From: Tieghemiomyces parasiticus | Taxonomy: Eukaryota > Kickxellomycota > Dimargaritomycetes > Dimargaritales > Dimargaritaceae | Length of the DNA: 20,449 nt | Assembly: GCA_027575765.1 (NCBI GenBank) | Contig: JANBPT010000869.1 | Location: 1 to 20,449, forward strand | Reading direction: 5' to 3' | Shown here: positions 8,760-18,100 of the stretch, piece after piece | Layout of the letters: each line of letters starts with the position of its first letter | How positions within the stretch are numbered: position 1 is the first letter of the stretch | Made by a program: the position numbers and the translations under genes | Notes under the pieces: generated by a model | The model's database searches: none | Seen by the model: only the letters and a program-made list of their open reading frames with translations | What the model was told of the DNA's origin: nothing

Positions 8760-11700
8760 ATGGCCGAGACTCCCTCGTCGTCTGTCGATGGTAGCCTACC
8801 CGCCGCCGATGCAACATTGGCGGCGGATTCACACTCGTCAGTATCAGCGGCCGTAACGGACGGCCCTGCGGATGAGGAACCGTCCCCATTACCTTCAGAA
8901 CCCGTGCCGAGGGTGGTCTCTCCCACCGGCACAGAACTTACGGTTGAGGCGGAGATAGCCACTTCTGACCCAGTCGTGAATTATTCCAACGGGCTCGCAC
9001 CGCCGGTGGTGGAGCGGGAAACGGTGCCCGCGGTCGAACTGCCGCTGGTGCTGACCCCCATACAACGGACTCCGCGCCAGCCCCGCAGTTCTCTGTACTC
9101 GGGCCTCCTCCCAGTGCGCGCCCCGAGCCTGGCCGACCCGGGCCGTAATTTGACCACCGCCCTACCTGTCAACCCGCCACTTAGCGTGGTGAGCAGCGCA
9201 CAACGGTCCCCGTCTCTCTCCAGTGCCCTGTCCCAGGACAACGCCGCCGCGCCCTGGCCGGGTTTTTGGCTACAGAACCCCAAGCCATTTGCTGCCACCC
9301 CGTCCATCAAGACCGATGACGTGTCGGTCATAACCAACCTGACCACGCGCCACCCGCTCCCAGACGCGGGTCAGGTCGTCGCGCCGGTGCTGGACGACGC
9401 AAACCCGGCGGCCGGGTCGGCCTTCCGCCAGGCCCTGCGCAACTACCCACTCCAGCAGCTCCCGGCCCCTCCCGGCGAGGAAGCCGACCCTGAGGCGGCG
9501 GCGGCCAGTACGGAGGAGATCTCTCACGCCATCAAGTGGCGCCGGATGCGTAACCGCATGCTGCTCCAGTCCCGCCCGGTATTCTCCCAGCTCCGCGCCC
9601 TTCTCGAGTTGGAATACCTGTTCGCCAAACCCAAGTCCCTCATCGCCACTGGGCGCCGCCTTGTCCGCCGCGGTTGGTTCGAACTGATTCCATGGTACCC
9701 GGACCGCGACAGCCCCATGTTTGATACCCACCCGTCTAGTCTGGGCACCCCTCTGGTTACCACCTCGCTCGCGCTGGCGCCACCCAGCGAGGGCCATGGA
9801 ATCCTTGATAGCCCACGTGCCGCAGTTACCACTGACACCGACCCGACCGCCGAGGACCCGCCTGACCTCACTGAGGCACCCACTTTGGACCGGACACCCA
9901 GCGCACCCCCGACCGTTGCCACCACCCCGGCCCTCCCTATACTATCCTGCGCCCCCATTGCCATTAACCCCGTCGCACCGTCGGCTCAGGTCAGCCTAGG
10001 ACTAGACGATCCCGGACTGGGTGACCCCGTGAGTGACCTCATGGGTACCACCGGCCCGATAGTGTCCACGGCACTCGTGGCGTCACCCACCGGCACCTGC
10101 CCGCGGGCCCAGTATGTACTGGTCGTGCTCATGTCCGACTGTCTCGTTTACGGCTACGTGGCCGAGGGCCGCGACCCGCCCGTCGCTGGCACAGCCGGGC
10201 CGCAGCCCTGGGGTGTGTGTGAGGAGGCCCACGTGCTGCCGCTGGACGAGGTGGATCTGGAGCCTTTCTTCGCTGGGCTGCGTATCTACCACGGTGGAGA
10301 ACCGGCGCTAGCCCTCTCCATGCCCCAGGGCGACGAGTGTGCCGCGTGGCTGGACGCCTACGTGATGGCCAAGTCCGCCCACCAGATCGCCGAGGAGAGC
10401 CGCCGGGTCCGCGAGGCCCGCGCCCTGCGCCAGTGGAAGTTCCCCGACCTGGCTCGTACCACCGAGAATGAGAAACGGTTCTGGCGGTACTGGCGCAGCT
10501 CGTCGGTCTCCAAGCAGCCCCGCCCCGTCCGGACTCAGCTCACCCCGACCAAGAGAACCCTCCTGCCTGCCCCCTCGGGCACCCAGCCTCCTGCCATCCT
10601 CCGGCCCCCGTCGCAGTCTGGCGCACGGCCGCCCGCCGGGGCCTCCACCTCGGTCGCTGCCCTGGCCCCGTCCCCCAAGAACCTGCACTGCCTCTCGGCG
10701 CTAAACGCCAACATGGAACGCGCCGGCTTGCGCAAGACCAGTGTGGGCGGACTGCGCCAGTTCTGGACCGGCCCGCCGTCCAACTCCTCCACGCGCAGTG
10801 CCGCGAGTGGCCAGGGCAGTATGCCTACCGCGCCGGCGGACACCCCGCAGTCCCTGGCCTCGGCCCTATCGGCGGCCGCCGTGGCCCGGGGTTCGCGCTC
10901 GCCGCGTCTCATGATGACGGGTCTCGGGCTGGGCCTTCCGGCCGGGAATGACGCCCTGCTGCTCGACCCCTTTGCCCTTACGCCGTCTCAGCCCTCCTCG
11001 CCAAACCCGCAACCGGCGGCGGTTGATCTGGTGGCGGGTGGGGTGCCACCCTTCCCGGAGTGGGTGCCCGACGACGCCGTAGCAGTGTGTATGGTGTGCC
11101 AACGGACGGCCTTCACTTTGCTCGTGCGTAAACACCACTGTCGACAGTGTGGCCGCGTCATTTGCTACCGTTGCTCGGTCATGGCCACCGCCCGCCACGA
11201 CCGGGTGTGCCGGCTGTGTACCGACTGCTTCCGCCGTAACTGTGTCAATACGTTCGACGGGAACACCCAGCCGGGTACCGCAGCCCTGGGCGCGATCCAC
11301 AACGATCCTGCCGCACCAGTTGACAACGACGAGGAGGTTCGTCACGGTGGCGCGTCAGTCCGCGGTGGTTACCCCTACGTTCCGTGCTGCGGCCTCGACA
11401 ACGCCCGCGGCCACCCCGGTGTATTGCGACTGGGTGCCTGGCCGCAGGGTAATGCATCCACGATCAATTCCACGGCCACCAGCACCCTGCGCGGCGGGCC
11501 ACGACCGGGCCCCATTGCCGTGGCGGGCCGGCCCGTCCGCAATCGTTCGTCCTCGCTGGGCACTCTTGCCGAGCGCCAATTCCTGGCATCCGCGGACCCC
11601 GCTTTCCCGCCCCGTTCGTTGACGGATGATCCGGACGAATATGATCAGCCGTCGCACCACCACCACCACCACCACGACAGTTACCACCACCGCCTACTGG

Positions 11701-12644
11701 GTTCGTGTCGTCCGCCAGGCGAACGACCGCTATCTTACCAGGGCACCACGGTGGGTGAGCGACCGGGTTCCTTCGACGCAGCTGACTACGCCCGCTTAAC
11801 CGGCCGTGGGATCTACGCGTACGCCCGGGCCCTCTCACCGTCCTCCCTGTCCCCGCTCGGATCCGGGTCTCCACTCCCGGATGCCACCGCCGGCGGCGGC
11901 CCTTCCATCGGGACCTCCGGCCCCCTGTCACCATCCAGCGGTGGTTGCCAATACCACCAGCACTACCATGGCCGGGCACCGAGTACGACCACCGTAACCC
12001 CTTCGTCGTCGCTGGCCTATACTCTGCATCACCACCACCACCACCTGCCGACCCCATCTCTGCCACGATCCCCGGGGCAGTTGGCTACTAGTGGAGCCCG
12101 CCCCTCCATGTCCCCACCATCAACCCACCCTCACCACCGCCCGCACCCTGCATTCCACCTCCAACACTACCCTCATCCGGCTAGCAGCGCCGTCACCCTT
12201 CCGGTTACCGCCACCGCTACTTCCACTTCATACGTTACCTACAATTGCTACCCATCGTGGGCGGCTACCCCAGTGTTTGGGTCGATTGAGTCTACCCTGA
12301 CAGCCATTTCGGATAACCACTCTACCCTCACCAACGCGCAAGCTAGCGCGCCGGGGTCGGGCCAGCGCCATTTGTGCTCGCCGTACGTCCACTCGGACCC
12401 CACCTTCCTGGCCAAACGTAGGCCTCACGTCACCGCCCATCCGTCTGTTACCGCGCTAAACTTTAAGCCCGAGATTGAAGGACCTTCAGTCGTCGCAGCG
12501 GAGACGGTGGGGACCCACGAGGGTGTGACCGTGCCCGAAAAGGAGCCCACTGAGCCGTGCCAGCCCGCTGATATTGTGGCGCCTGATGCCAGTGAGAGCG
12601 ATATTGTGTCTGGGCCGGTTAACACTGAGGCCGTGTCGACGTGA
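8760..12644 (+). CDS. Phafin-like PH-FYVE domain protein with split PH domain, 1294 aa
   Basis: A single open frame. The start is the ATG in TCCACGATGGCC, 69 bases after an in-frame stop. Residues 1-270 are Ser/Thr/Pro/Ala-rich. A PH domain starts near 285 (GRRLVRRGWFELIPWYP, 298-314), is interrupted by about 130 low-complexity residues (319-449), and resumes with YVLVVLMSDCLVYGYV (452-467), VLPLDEVDLEPF and a C-terminal helix with the usual Trp (W530). A linker of about 220 residues leads to a FYVE zinc finger: WVPDD (768-772), RKHHCRQCG (790-798), RVC (815-817), with zinc ligands C777, C780, C794, C797, C802, C805, C817 and C820. The tail (830-1294) is Ser/Pro/Gly/His-rich with a His7 run (966-972) and a His6 run (1090-1095). 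PH strands and FYVE resemble metazoan Phafin (PLEKHF), whose FYVE and PH bind PI3P on endosomes. No DH (RhoGEF) domain is present, so it is not an FGD-type exchange factor. An AATAAA follows. Confidence 0.88.
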   Translation: MAETPSSSVDGSLPAADATLAADSHSSVSAAVTDGPADEEPSPLPSEPVPRVVSPTGTELTVEAEIATSDPVVNYSNGLAPPVVERETVPAVELPLVLTPIQRTPRQPRSSLYSGLLPVRAPSLADPGRNLTTALPVNPPLSVVSSAQRSPSLSSALSQDNAAAPWPGFWLQNPKPFAATPSIKTDDVSVITNLTTRHPLPDAGQVVAPVLDDANPAAGSAFRQALRNYPLQQLPAPPGEEADPEAAAASTEEISHAIKWRRMRNRMLLQSRPVFSQLRALLELEYLFAKPKSLIATGRRLVRRGWFELIPWYPDRDSPMFDTHPSSLGTPLVTTSLALAPPSEGHGILDSPRAAVTTDTDPTAEDPPDLTEAPTLDRTPSAPPTVATTPALPILSCAPIAINPVAPSAQVSLGLDDPGLGDPVSDLMGTTGPIVSTALVASPTGTCPRAQYVLVVLMSDCLVYGYVAEGRDPPVAGTAGPQPWGVCEEAHVLPLDEVDLEPFFAGLRIYHGGEPALALSMPQGDECAAWLDAYVMAKSAHQIAEESRRVREARALRQWKFPDLARTTENEKRFWRYWRSSSVSKQPRPVRTQLTPTKRTLLPAPSGTQPPAILRPPSQSGARPPAGASTSVAALAPSPKNLHCLSALNANMERAGLRKTSVGGLRQFWTGPPSNSSTRSAASGQGSMPTAPADTPQSLASALSAAAVARGSRSPRLMMTGLGLGLPAGNDALLLDPFALTPSQPSSPNPQPAAVDLVAGGVPPFPEWVPDDAVAVCMVCQRTAFTLLVRKHHCRQCGRVICYRCSVMATARHDRVCRLCTDCFRRNCVNTFDGNTQPGTAALGAIHNDPAAPVDNDEEVRHGGASVRGGYPYVPCCGLDNARGHPGVLRLGAWPQGNASTINSTATSTLRGGPRPGPIAVAGRPVRNRSSSLGTLAERQFLASADPAFPPRSLTDDPDEYDQPSHHHHHHHDSYHHRLLGSCRPPGERPLSYQGTTVGERPGSFDAADYARLTGRGIYAYARALSPSSLSPLGSGSPLPDATAGGGPSIGTSGPLSPSSGGCQYHQHYHGRAPSTTTVTPSSSLAYTLHHHHHHLPTPSLPRSPGQLATSGARPSMSPPSTHPHHRPHPAFHLQHYPHPASSAVTLPVTATATSTSYVTYNCYPSWAATPVFGSIESTLTAISDNHSTLTNAQASAPGSGQRHLCSPYVHSDPTFLAKRRPHVTAHPSVTALNFKPEIEGPSVVAAETVGTHEGVTVPEKEPTEPCQPADIVAPDASESDIVSGPVNTEAVST

Positions 12645-12707
12645 ATGCGGAATTCATTCATTTGGGGTTCCTTTGACCGGCGGAACGGCCATTTTCTAGC
12701 CGGTGGG

Positions 12708-12713
12708 AATAAA
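12708..12713 (+). terminator. Poly(A) signal of the PH-FYVE gene
   Basis: A perfect AATAAA lies 64 bases after the TGA stop. Confidence 0.6.
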
Positions 12714-13557
12714 TTTGATGCGACCCTGCCCGTGAACTCGTAGATTTGGTCATTTCCTTTTTTCAGCCACGACCCGGCGCCACACACGGTCGTTTGTAAA
12801 CATTCACCGCTCTATTGTCAACCCTCCCCTCCCCCGTCAAGCTTAAAGATAAGATTGGTCAGCGCCGTAGAATGTGCTCACCACTGAGGCCGCTGGTGGA
12901 GGACGTCTGTCAGAAGGGTGCGACCGACGCCACTCGATCGCACTGAAGAATACGGTTACCGATTATAGGTGCAAGGACAAAAGGAGGCTCAGAACCAAAG
13001 TGAAGGACGAAAGGGACTTCTTCACCGTCATGCCAAACCGGAAGAGAAGTGGTGTGGGCAAACGCTTGTACATCGACGCGGCCCTGGTTGTGTAACACTC
13101 GGGAATGGGTGTCTCTCCCGTTCCTCAGACCGATATTCAGACTCCAGGGCGGTCTGCTAATGCTATTTGAGGTTCGACAGACGTTGCTAAAGGGGAGCTC
13201 CACAGCCCCAGCGCCGCCGCTATGTCTTGTGACCCTATCGTACGATTTGGGTAAACTGGCCTTGGACGCAGCCTCCTTATCATTATTTTTAGATCGAGCA
13301 CAGGTCGTTTCCGCCGGTATATTCATTGACGTGGAATAGGGGGGAGGGGCGGCCGTGGATGCGAACAGCTTGAAACGAGCTCTATGGTGGCGTGTCATCC
13401 ACATAAATAGAGAGAGCGTCGGTTACCAAGCACCCACAAAGGCAACTCACCTAGCACTACTTCGGTTCCTCGCTTAGGCCACCCCTTGTGCCACCCAAGC
13501 CATACTTTCTCACCTTCCTCCCTCTCTTCGCCATCCTCGTTCTACACATTATCCACC
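12714..13557. promoter_or_regulatory. Intergenic region and promoter of the 187-aa secreted protein
   Basis: A TATA-like ATAAATAG at 13403-13410 lies about 150 bases upstream of the ATG at 13558, and the leader from about 13490 is C/T-rich. A minus-strand ATG frame of 164 codons (12910-13404) and a plus-strand frame (13049-13339) overlap one another here without recognisable motifs; I do not call them genes. Confidence 0.45.
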
Positions 13558-14121
13558 ATGGTATCCTTCCGTCTTCCCCTTTGTCTGGCCCTTGCCGTTG
13601 TCTCCCAACTCCCAATGATCCGGGCCACGGACTTGCCGGGTACTAGCGACGGTCTTGACTCTTCGGCCGCTAGTTACGCGCCGATCTGTTCGATTCTTCG
13701 CCACATCAACCGCCTTGACTTAACTGGCGATGGCGAAATCCTTGGCGACTTGGCGGGTGTCAAGACAGCCTCCCTTCCCAGCTATGCCGTGAGTAGCGGG
13801 TCCTCCGAAGTATACCTGTACCACAGCTTCAGCATCTTGGCGAAGGCGTACCGCAAGGCATTCGACAAGCTCTCAAACTCAGGTTGGTACCTACACCTCC
13901 CAACGCGGCGCGTCACCGCGCCGGGTAAGTACGTGTTCCGTATTTATAATGACCCGGGATGGGGCATGCGCGCCGCACTGGTGGCCACCCCCGAGGGGAA
14001 GGTTCCTGGCGGACATGCTATGCCGAAGGAGTACTTGCTCGAACTGAGCCCTAATGACGATGAACTTGCCATAGGTATTATGAATGACTGCATTGAGCAC
14101 TGGAATACCAGAAATAAATGA
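13558..14121 (+). CDS. Predicted secreted protein of 187 aa, family unknown
   Basis: The ATG sits in CCACCATGG; the 24 codons open upstream begin only with TTG and are taken as leader. The N-terminus (MVSFRLPLCLALAVVSQLPM) is a classical signal peptide with likely cleavage after Ala23. The mature chain has just two cysteines (C44 and C178), which could form one disulfide. It contains DLTGDGEILGDL (54-65), similar to the calcium loop of dockerin/EF-hand proteins but with the last acidic residue one position early. The C-terminal half has YVFRIYNDPGWGMRAALVA, predicted beta-rich by eye. No family is recognised. It is convergent with the next secreted-protein gene and shares its 3' end region. 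An AATAAA overlaps the last codons (14113-14118). Confidence 0.8.
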   Translation: MVSFRLPLCLALAVVSQLPMIRATDLPGTSDGLDSSAASYAPICSILRHINRLDLTGDGEILGDLAGVKTASLPSYAVSSGSSEVYLYHSFSILAKAYRKAFDKLSNSGWYLHLPTRRVTAPGKYVFRIYNDPGWGMRAALVATPEGKVPGGHAMPKEYLLELSPNDDELAIGIMNDCIEHWNTRNK

Positions 14122-14381
14122 TTGGAGTGATTGGTCGAAATACCTTTCACCAATATCCTATGTGAGGCTGCCTCGCCTTATTCAGATACCCTGTTCACTT
14201 TGACAGCCCTGATTTTCGATCTCCTCGTTTCAGCTCCTCCCGGTGGAAGCTACTGTATGCGGTATCGTTCCTAGTTATCTCTGGGCTACTTCAACGACCA
14301 TGGTTATCGTGACAGTGTGGGTGAAGTGCCAACTATTATGGCAAATATAAACAGCTTTTCTAAACCACCGTCCAAAATCGG

Positions 14382-14387
14382 TTTATT
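14382..14387 (-). terminator. Poly(A) signal of the Tyr-rich secreted protein gene
   Basis: TTTATT on the plus strand reads AATAAA on the minus strand, 73 bases beyond the stop codon of the leftward gene at 14460. Confidence 0.6.
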
Positions 14388-14392
14388 GAGGT

Positions 14393-14398
14393 AATAAA
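14393..14398 (+). terminator. Candidate poly(A) signal of the 187-aa secreted protein gene
   Basis: A plus-strand AATAAA inside GTAATAAAAAAA lies about 270 bases after the stop. It is a better-placed candidate than the AATAAA that overlaps the end of the coding region. Confidence 0.5.
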
Positions 14399-14459
14399 AA
14401 AATACACAATGGGCCATTACCGTGCATACTAAGCCTTACATATGTCTTAGAATAATCTC

Positions 14460-15092
14460 TTACTGTGGGTTATAGTAAGGATGCTTCAAAGGCTGGGTAT
14501 GATAACTATGGTGCGTGTGAGGAGACAGTGCCGGCGAATGGTTGCTCCCGGGATTGGAAGAGGGGGGCAGGTTAAAACCGATGTTGGGATTCACGTATAA
14601 GGGGCGGTTTCCGACGTTGGGGGTCAATGACGGTTGGCCGTACGGGCCTGGATTGCCTGGGTGGTTGGCCGCGGAGTTTTGTACATTGGGGCCATTCTGC
14701 GGCAGCACGAACCCTATGGGCGGATGTGGGGGTGGTCTACGGAACCCTATGGGAGACGAATAAGTGGTGCTGTACTCGGCGTTAACATAGCTGGGAGTAT
14801 ACCCTTGGTCCGCGTAGCCAGGTTGGCTGGGGTACCCGTATGCTGGCGACCCAGGATAGCCCGGGTTAGGAGTCTGGTTGGCAATTGGCAGGGTAGCCAT
14901 TGTGGGAGGATAACCCTGAGAACCGGCAGAGTGGGCATAGCCGGCGTTGGCCCTCGAAGCCTGAGCGTACCCCTGGTATGTCGACGGAGGCCACGGCTGA
15001 CTGGCGACCGGCCGCGGGGTTGGTTGACAATTCAACGCCGGTACTCCTGAGAAGATCAGAAGTCCGGCAGCGAGTAGCGAAAAACGGTGCAT
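14460..15092 (-). CDS. Predicted secreted Tyr/Pro/Gly-rich protein, 210 aa
   Basis: The start is ATG at 15090-15092 and the stop is TAA. The N-terminus MHRFSLLAAGLLIFSGVPAL is a signal peptide with cleavage probable near Ala19-Cys22. The rest is low complexity, rich in Pro, Gly, Tyr, Ser and Asn, with about 17 tyrosines, many as GY or PGY (for example GYPSQPGYADQGYTPSY). The three-residue core IGF recurs as SPIGFRRPPP, HPPIGFVLPQ and NPNIGFNLPP. The C-terminus is His/Tyr-rich (HTHHSYHTQPLKHPYYNPQ). The only cysteine is Cys22 at the signal/mature boundary. Composition is like cell-wall or extracellular adhesive proteins, but no family is recognised and no GPI signal is evident. An AATAAA follows on this strand. 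Confidence 0.75.
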   Translation of the reverse strand: MHRFSLLAAGLLIFSGVPALNCQPTPRPVASQPWPPSTYQGYAQASRANAGYAHSAGSQGYPPTMATLPIANQTPNPGYPGSPAYGYPSQPGYADQGYTPSYVNAEYSTTYSSPIGFRRPPPHPPIGFVLPQNGPNVQNSAANHPGNPGPYGQPSLTPNVGNRPLYVNPNIGFNLPPSSNPGSNHSPALSPHTHHSYHTQPLKHPYYNPQ

Positions 15093-15177
15093 GACTTGGT
15101 GTGGTGGTCGTTGGGGGTTGGCAGTGGAGCGTAAACAAGGCCTACAGGCGGGGAGGAGGGGTCAAATGAGGTAGCAA

Positions 15178-15197
15178 TTATAATTGTATATTTAATA
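15178..15197 (-). promoter_or_regulatory. TATA-like AT-rich box upstream of the Tyr-rich protein gene
   Basis: On the minus strand the sequence TATTAAATATA (15197-15187) followed by AATTATA (15184-15178) lies about 85-105 bases upstream of the ATG, an isolated AT-rich patch in a GC-rich leader. Confidence 0.45.
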
Positions 15198-18100
15198 AAA
15201 GTGGATACGACGTAGATGGTGAAGGACTTTCCGGTGAAGTGTTTATATCATGTCTGACTTGTTGGCAGCGGCACCGTCTTGCATTGAAGAGCCGAAGCCG
15301 GGCCGACAGTTTTTGGCCTCCGAGCTTCACGACGTTACCGTAAAACAGGCCACCTCAGTTGGCTTGGAGATACAGGGCGGGTGGCAAAGAAGTTGAAACT
15401 ATAACCCCTAATGTAGACGTGGCGTGCCCTGTGCTCCCGCCACTTGAACGCCCGCTGATGTACCAACCAACAGGAAGTCGCGGACGCCAACCGCGGTCAG
15501 AAATTGGGGGCAATATGCGATAATCGATGCCATGGGTGAGATCCTGGGGGTGGTGGATCTTTATTCAAACGGTCTGGCATTTCCTTCCTTTTTTAAAGGG
15601 CTGGCGGTGCATAAGGAGACCGTAGAGTTGCCTGGATTGATTAGACAGAAGAACTTTCGTTGGTGGCTACTTCACAGACCAAAAGGGGGGAAGAAAGGCG
15701 TGGATGTTGAATGGCTACTTGTGTTTACACCCGACAGTTCTAGTATCGTCTCTTAGGTCGACTTTCAATTACCCAATGCGTCTATCCCGTCGTCCTTTGG
15801 CTTGTTAGTCATACCGCCCGTGTACTTGGTAGGCGCCAAAGCCGTGCAGTCACCCATACTTACATGGATATGCTAATAGATATCGGTCCACTGTTTAGTC
15901 ATCCTAGGGAGAGTCCCGTTCATGTACCCTCTCCCCAACCTCCCCCAAACCTAACCCGTTCATCTTTCACCCGTAAAGTCAACCTTCACCTATCGTGTAC
16001 GGATCACAGGGGCTCTACCACCGTATCCATCAACGGGGTTGTGGCAGTATTGGGCAAGTATACCCCTACGCGGGCGACCAGTTGACCATCGCATGGCAAA
16101 GCCTTTCTACAGTTTGGCTGCCCATTTTGGGATCATTTTCCCATTTGGTCCACAGTACAACTACAGGGTGATATTGTGACGGGGTGTGCGTCCCAAGGGA
16201 GGGGACAAGTAGGGAAAACGGCCGAGAGGGGTCCAAATGGCGAGCGGGCCAGAATGAGAAATGAAACGTTTATTAGTTGCACACTTAGTGCGATCAGGCT
16301 GTTATGGGCGCCTCGCTCGCTATAAGTATTCTTGGGGCCGGGGTGACGCGATACCGTCCGTTGGACTCGCTGGGGCGGTCGGGTGGCCTTGCACTTGTTA
16401 TGCGTGTTTGCGGGCGATCTCTCTGTTGTACTGTTGGAGTTCTCTGCAGAAGGGCGGGGGCCTCCTGGCTGGCCCATCGGTTACAATATTCCGACGAGAA
16501 TTAACCGTGATTGTTGGCTCCTGACCCAGGGCGAAAGGGTCACCCACACACTCACTGTTGCTCTGATTTACCAAACATTTGGAACTCAGAAAGAAACGCG
16601 TGAAGCTTGCCTTTTGGGAGCGGAAACGTTGGTGGCTCATTCATTAATTTAATGTCCTGCAATTGGCAATATTCAAGCGTTTAACGAGTACCGCGGATCA
16701 GGGTGAGCTGTAACAAGGAGCCTTTTAATGAGCCTAGCTCCCAAGAGTTCGCTCACTGACCTGGGCCACCGTTTCCCCGTTGGTTTCAGGTCCTGCAGTT
16801 ACCAGTAAATTTTACAGCTCTATAATTACCCATGATGTAGCGGTCCTATACGAGCTACCACTTGCTGCCGTTTCAGTATTTGTTAAAATGTGCACACCGG
16901 TGCGTAGGGTCCGTTCAAGCCCCTATACAAGGAAGGCCATTAATGAGCATCATTACCAAAAGGGCAACACACAAAGAAAATGGCGGACATACTAAGTAGA
17001 TGTTAGTAAAAAAACTCACGCTTAATAACTATCAGTTGCAGTTCGCATCGCGCCAACCATGGTGTGCACGGTTAGAGGATGTGGCCCATGGTGGACGACG
17101 ACCGCAACCTTACTATCACCTTAAACCTCACCTGCGGCTTACATAACATACATGAGCCGTTTGTAAGGCACCTGGATGATTACATTATGGACTTTATTTA
17201 TCATGCTACACCTCTATTTTTAAATCGGTACCCATCTTGATATGAACAATGATGAGACAATACTCTAACGGAGAAAACCGGCAAGCCCTAAGAAAAGAAT
17301 TTTGTAATCGGTTGACTCTGGCGTTTCGTTATTAAAATGTAGCGTGAAATCAACGTGCCCAGAGATTGAAAATAATTTTGAAACATTGCGCTGGCCGACC
17401 TGACTCTGAGGTTCAGAGGTAGGCACAGCAGTGTGATGATAGAGCGGACGGGTGGATGTTCGATAGATCGTATTCTAAGTAGGTTCGGAAATGCGGAATG
17501 TGGGCAAAGGGAGGCACCAGTTCGGTTTATAAATCTCTCGACCGTGAACGTCGATCGGTATTTGAGATACGATGCTTCGTGTAAAAAAAATAATTGACCC
17601 CAATTTGAGCACTTCCAGTAGAACTGAGCGCTACCCTCTTTTGTCACGACCGGTATGCAATCATAAACTTTTAGGACGATTCATTCTCCAAAAATTATCA
17701 AAAACGGTAACTCAGGAACCATCCCCGCCACGTAAGGGATTGACCTGATCACGCCATCACTATCAATGGTACTGCACTTGAGAATATCCGCTAGGTTTCG
17801 GAGCTGATCTAATCGGCGGTAAGCGAGACTCGGACGGCCTGGTCGCAAAGCACTGGTAGTGTGTGATCGGCAGGGTGTTCCGTCAATCTGGACCCCCCCC
17901 CTCCCATGCTACTGAGACGAGAGCGGCTGCAAACCGGGTTAGTAGCCATCATCACTTCACCAAATAGTTACTGCATAGGAAACCCTGTAAGAGCCCTCGT
18001 AATACTGGCGCAGGTGTTGATGCGCCACTCGGTATTGGAGTCCAGGGCTGTGAGAATGTCCAGCCGGTGGACGTCACAGCCGCAACGATAGATAACACCA

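Larger units (their letters stand above)
14122..14459. other. Convergent 3' region between two secreted-protein genes
   Basis: No gene. It becomes AT-rich from about 14335 and holds opposing poly(A) signals only a few bases apart (14382-14387 on minus, 14393-14398 on plus). Confidence 0.6.

Noticed and set aside
9270..12066. Several long minus-strand ORFs (9270-9797, 9524-9964, 10308-10688, 10535-10912, 10866-11345, 11464-12066)
   Set aside because: All are antisense to the PH-FYVE frame, with Arg/Gly-rich composition typical of the reverse of Pro/Ala/Ser-rich coding DNA.
12910..13404. Minus-strand ATG ORF of 164 codons upstream of the 187-aa gene
   Set aside because: No family, signal or splice evidence; a plus-strand frame overlaps it and the region holds the TATA-like box and leader of the next gene. 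It is the longest unexplained frame outside genes, so transcript data could change this.
16261..16652. Three overlapping plus-strand ORFs, one with a hydrophobic start
   Set aside because: The hydrophobic one begins at GTG, not ATG; the frames conflict and none shows conserved features.
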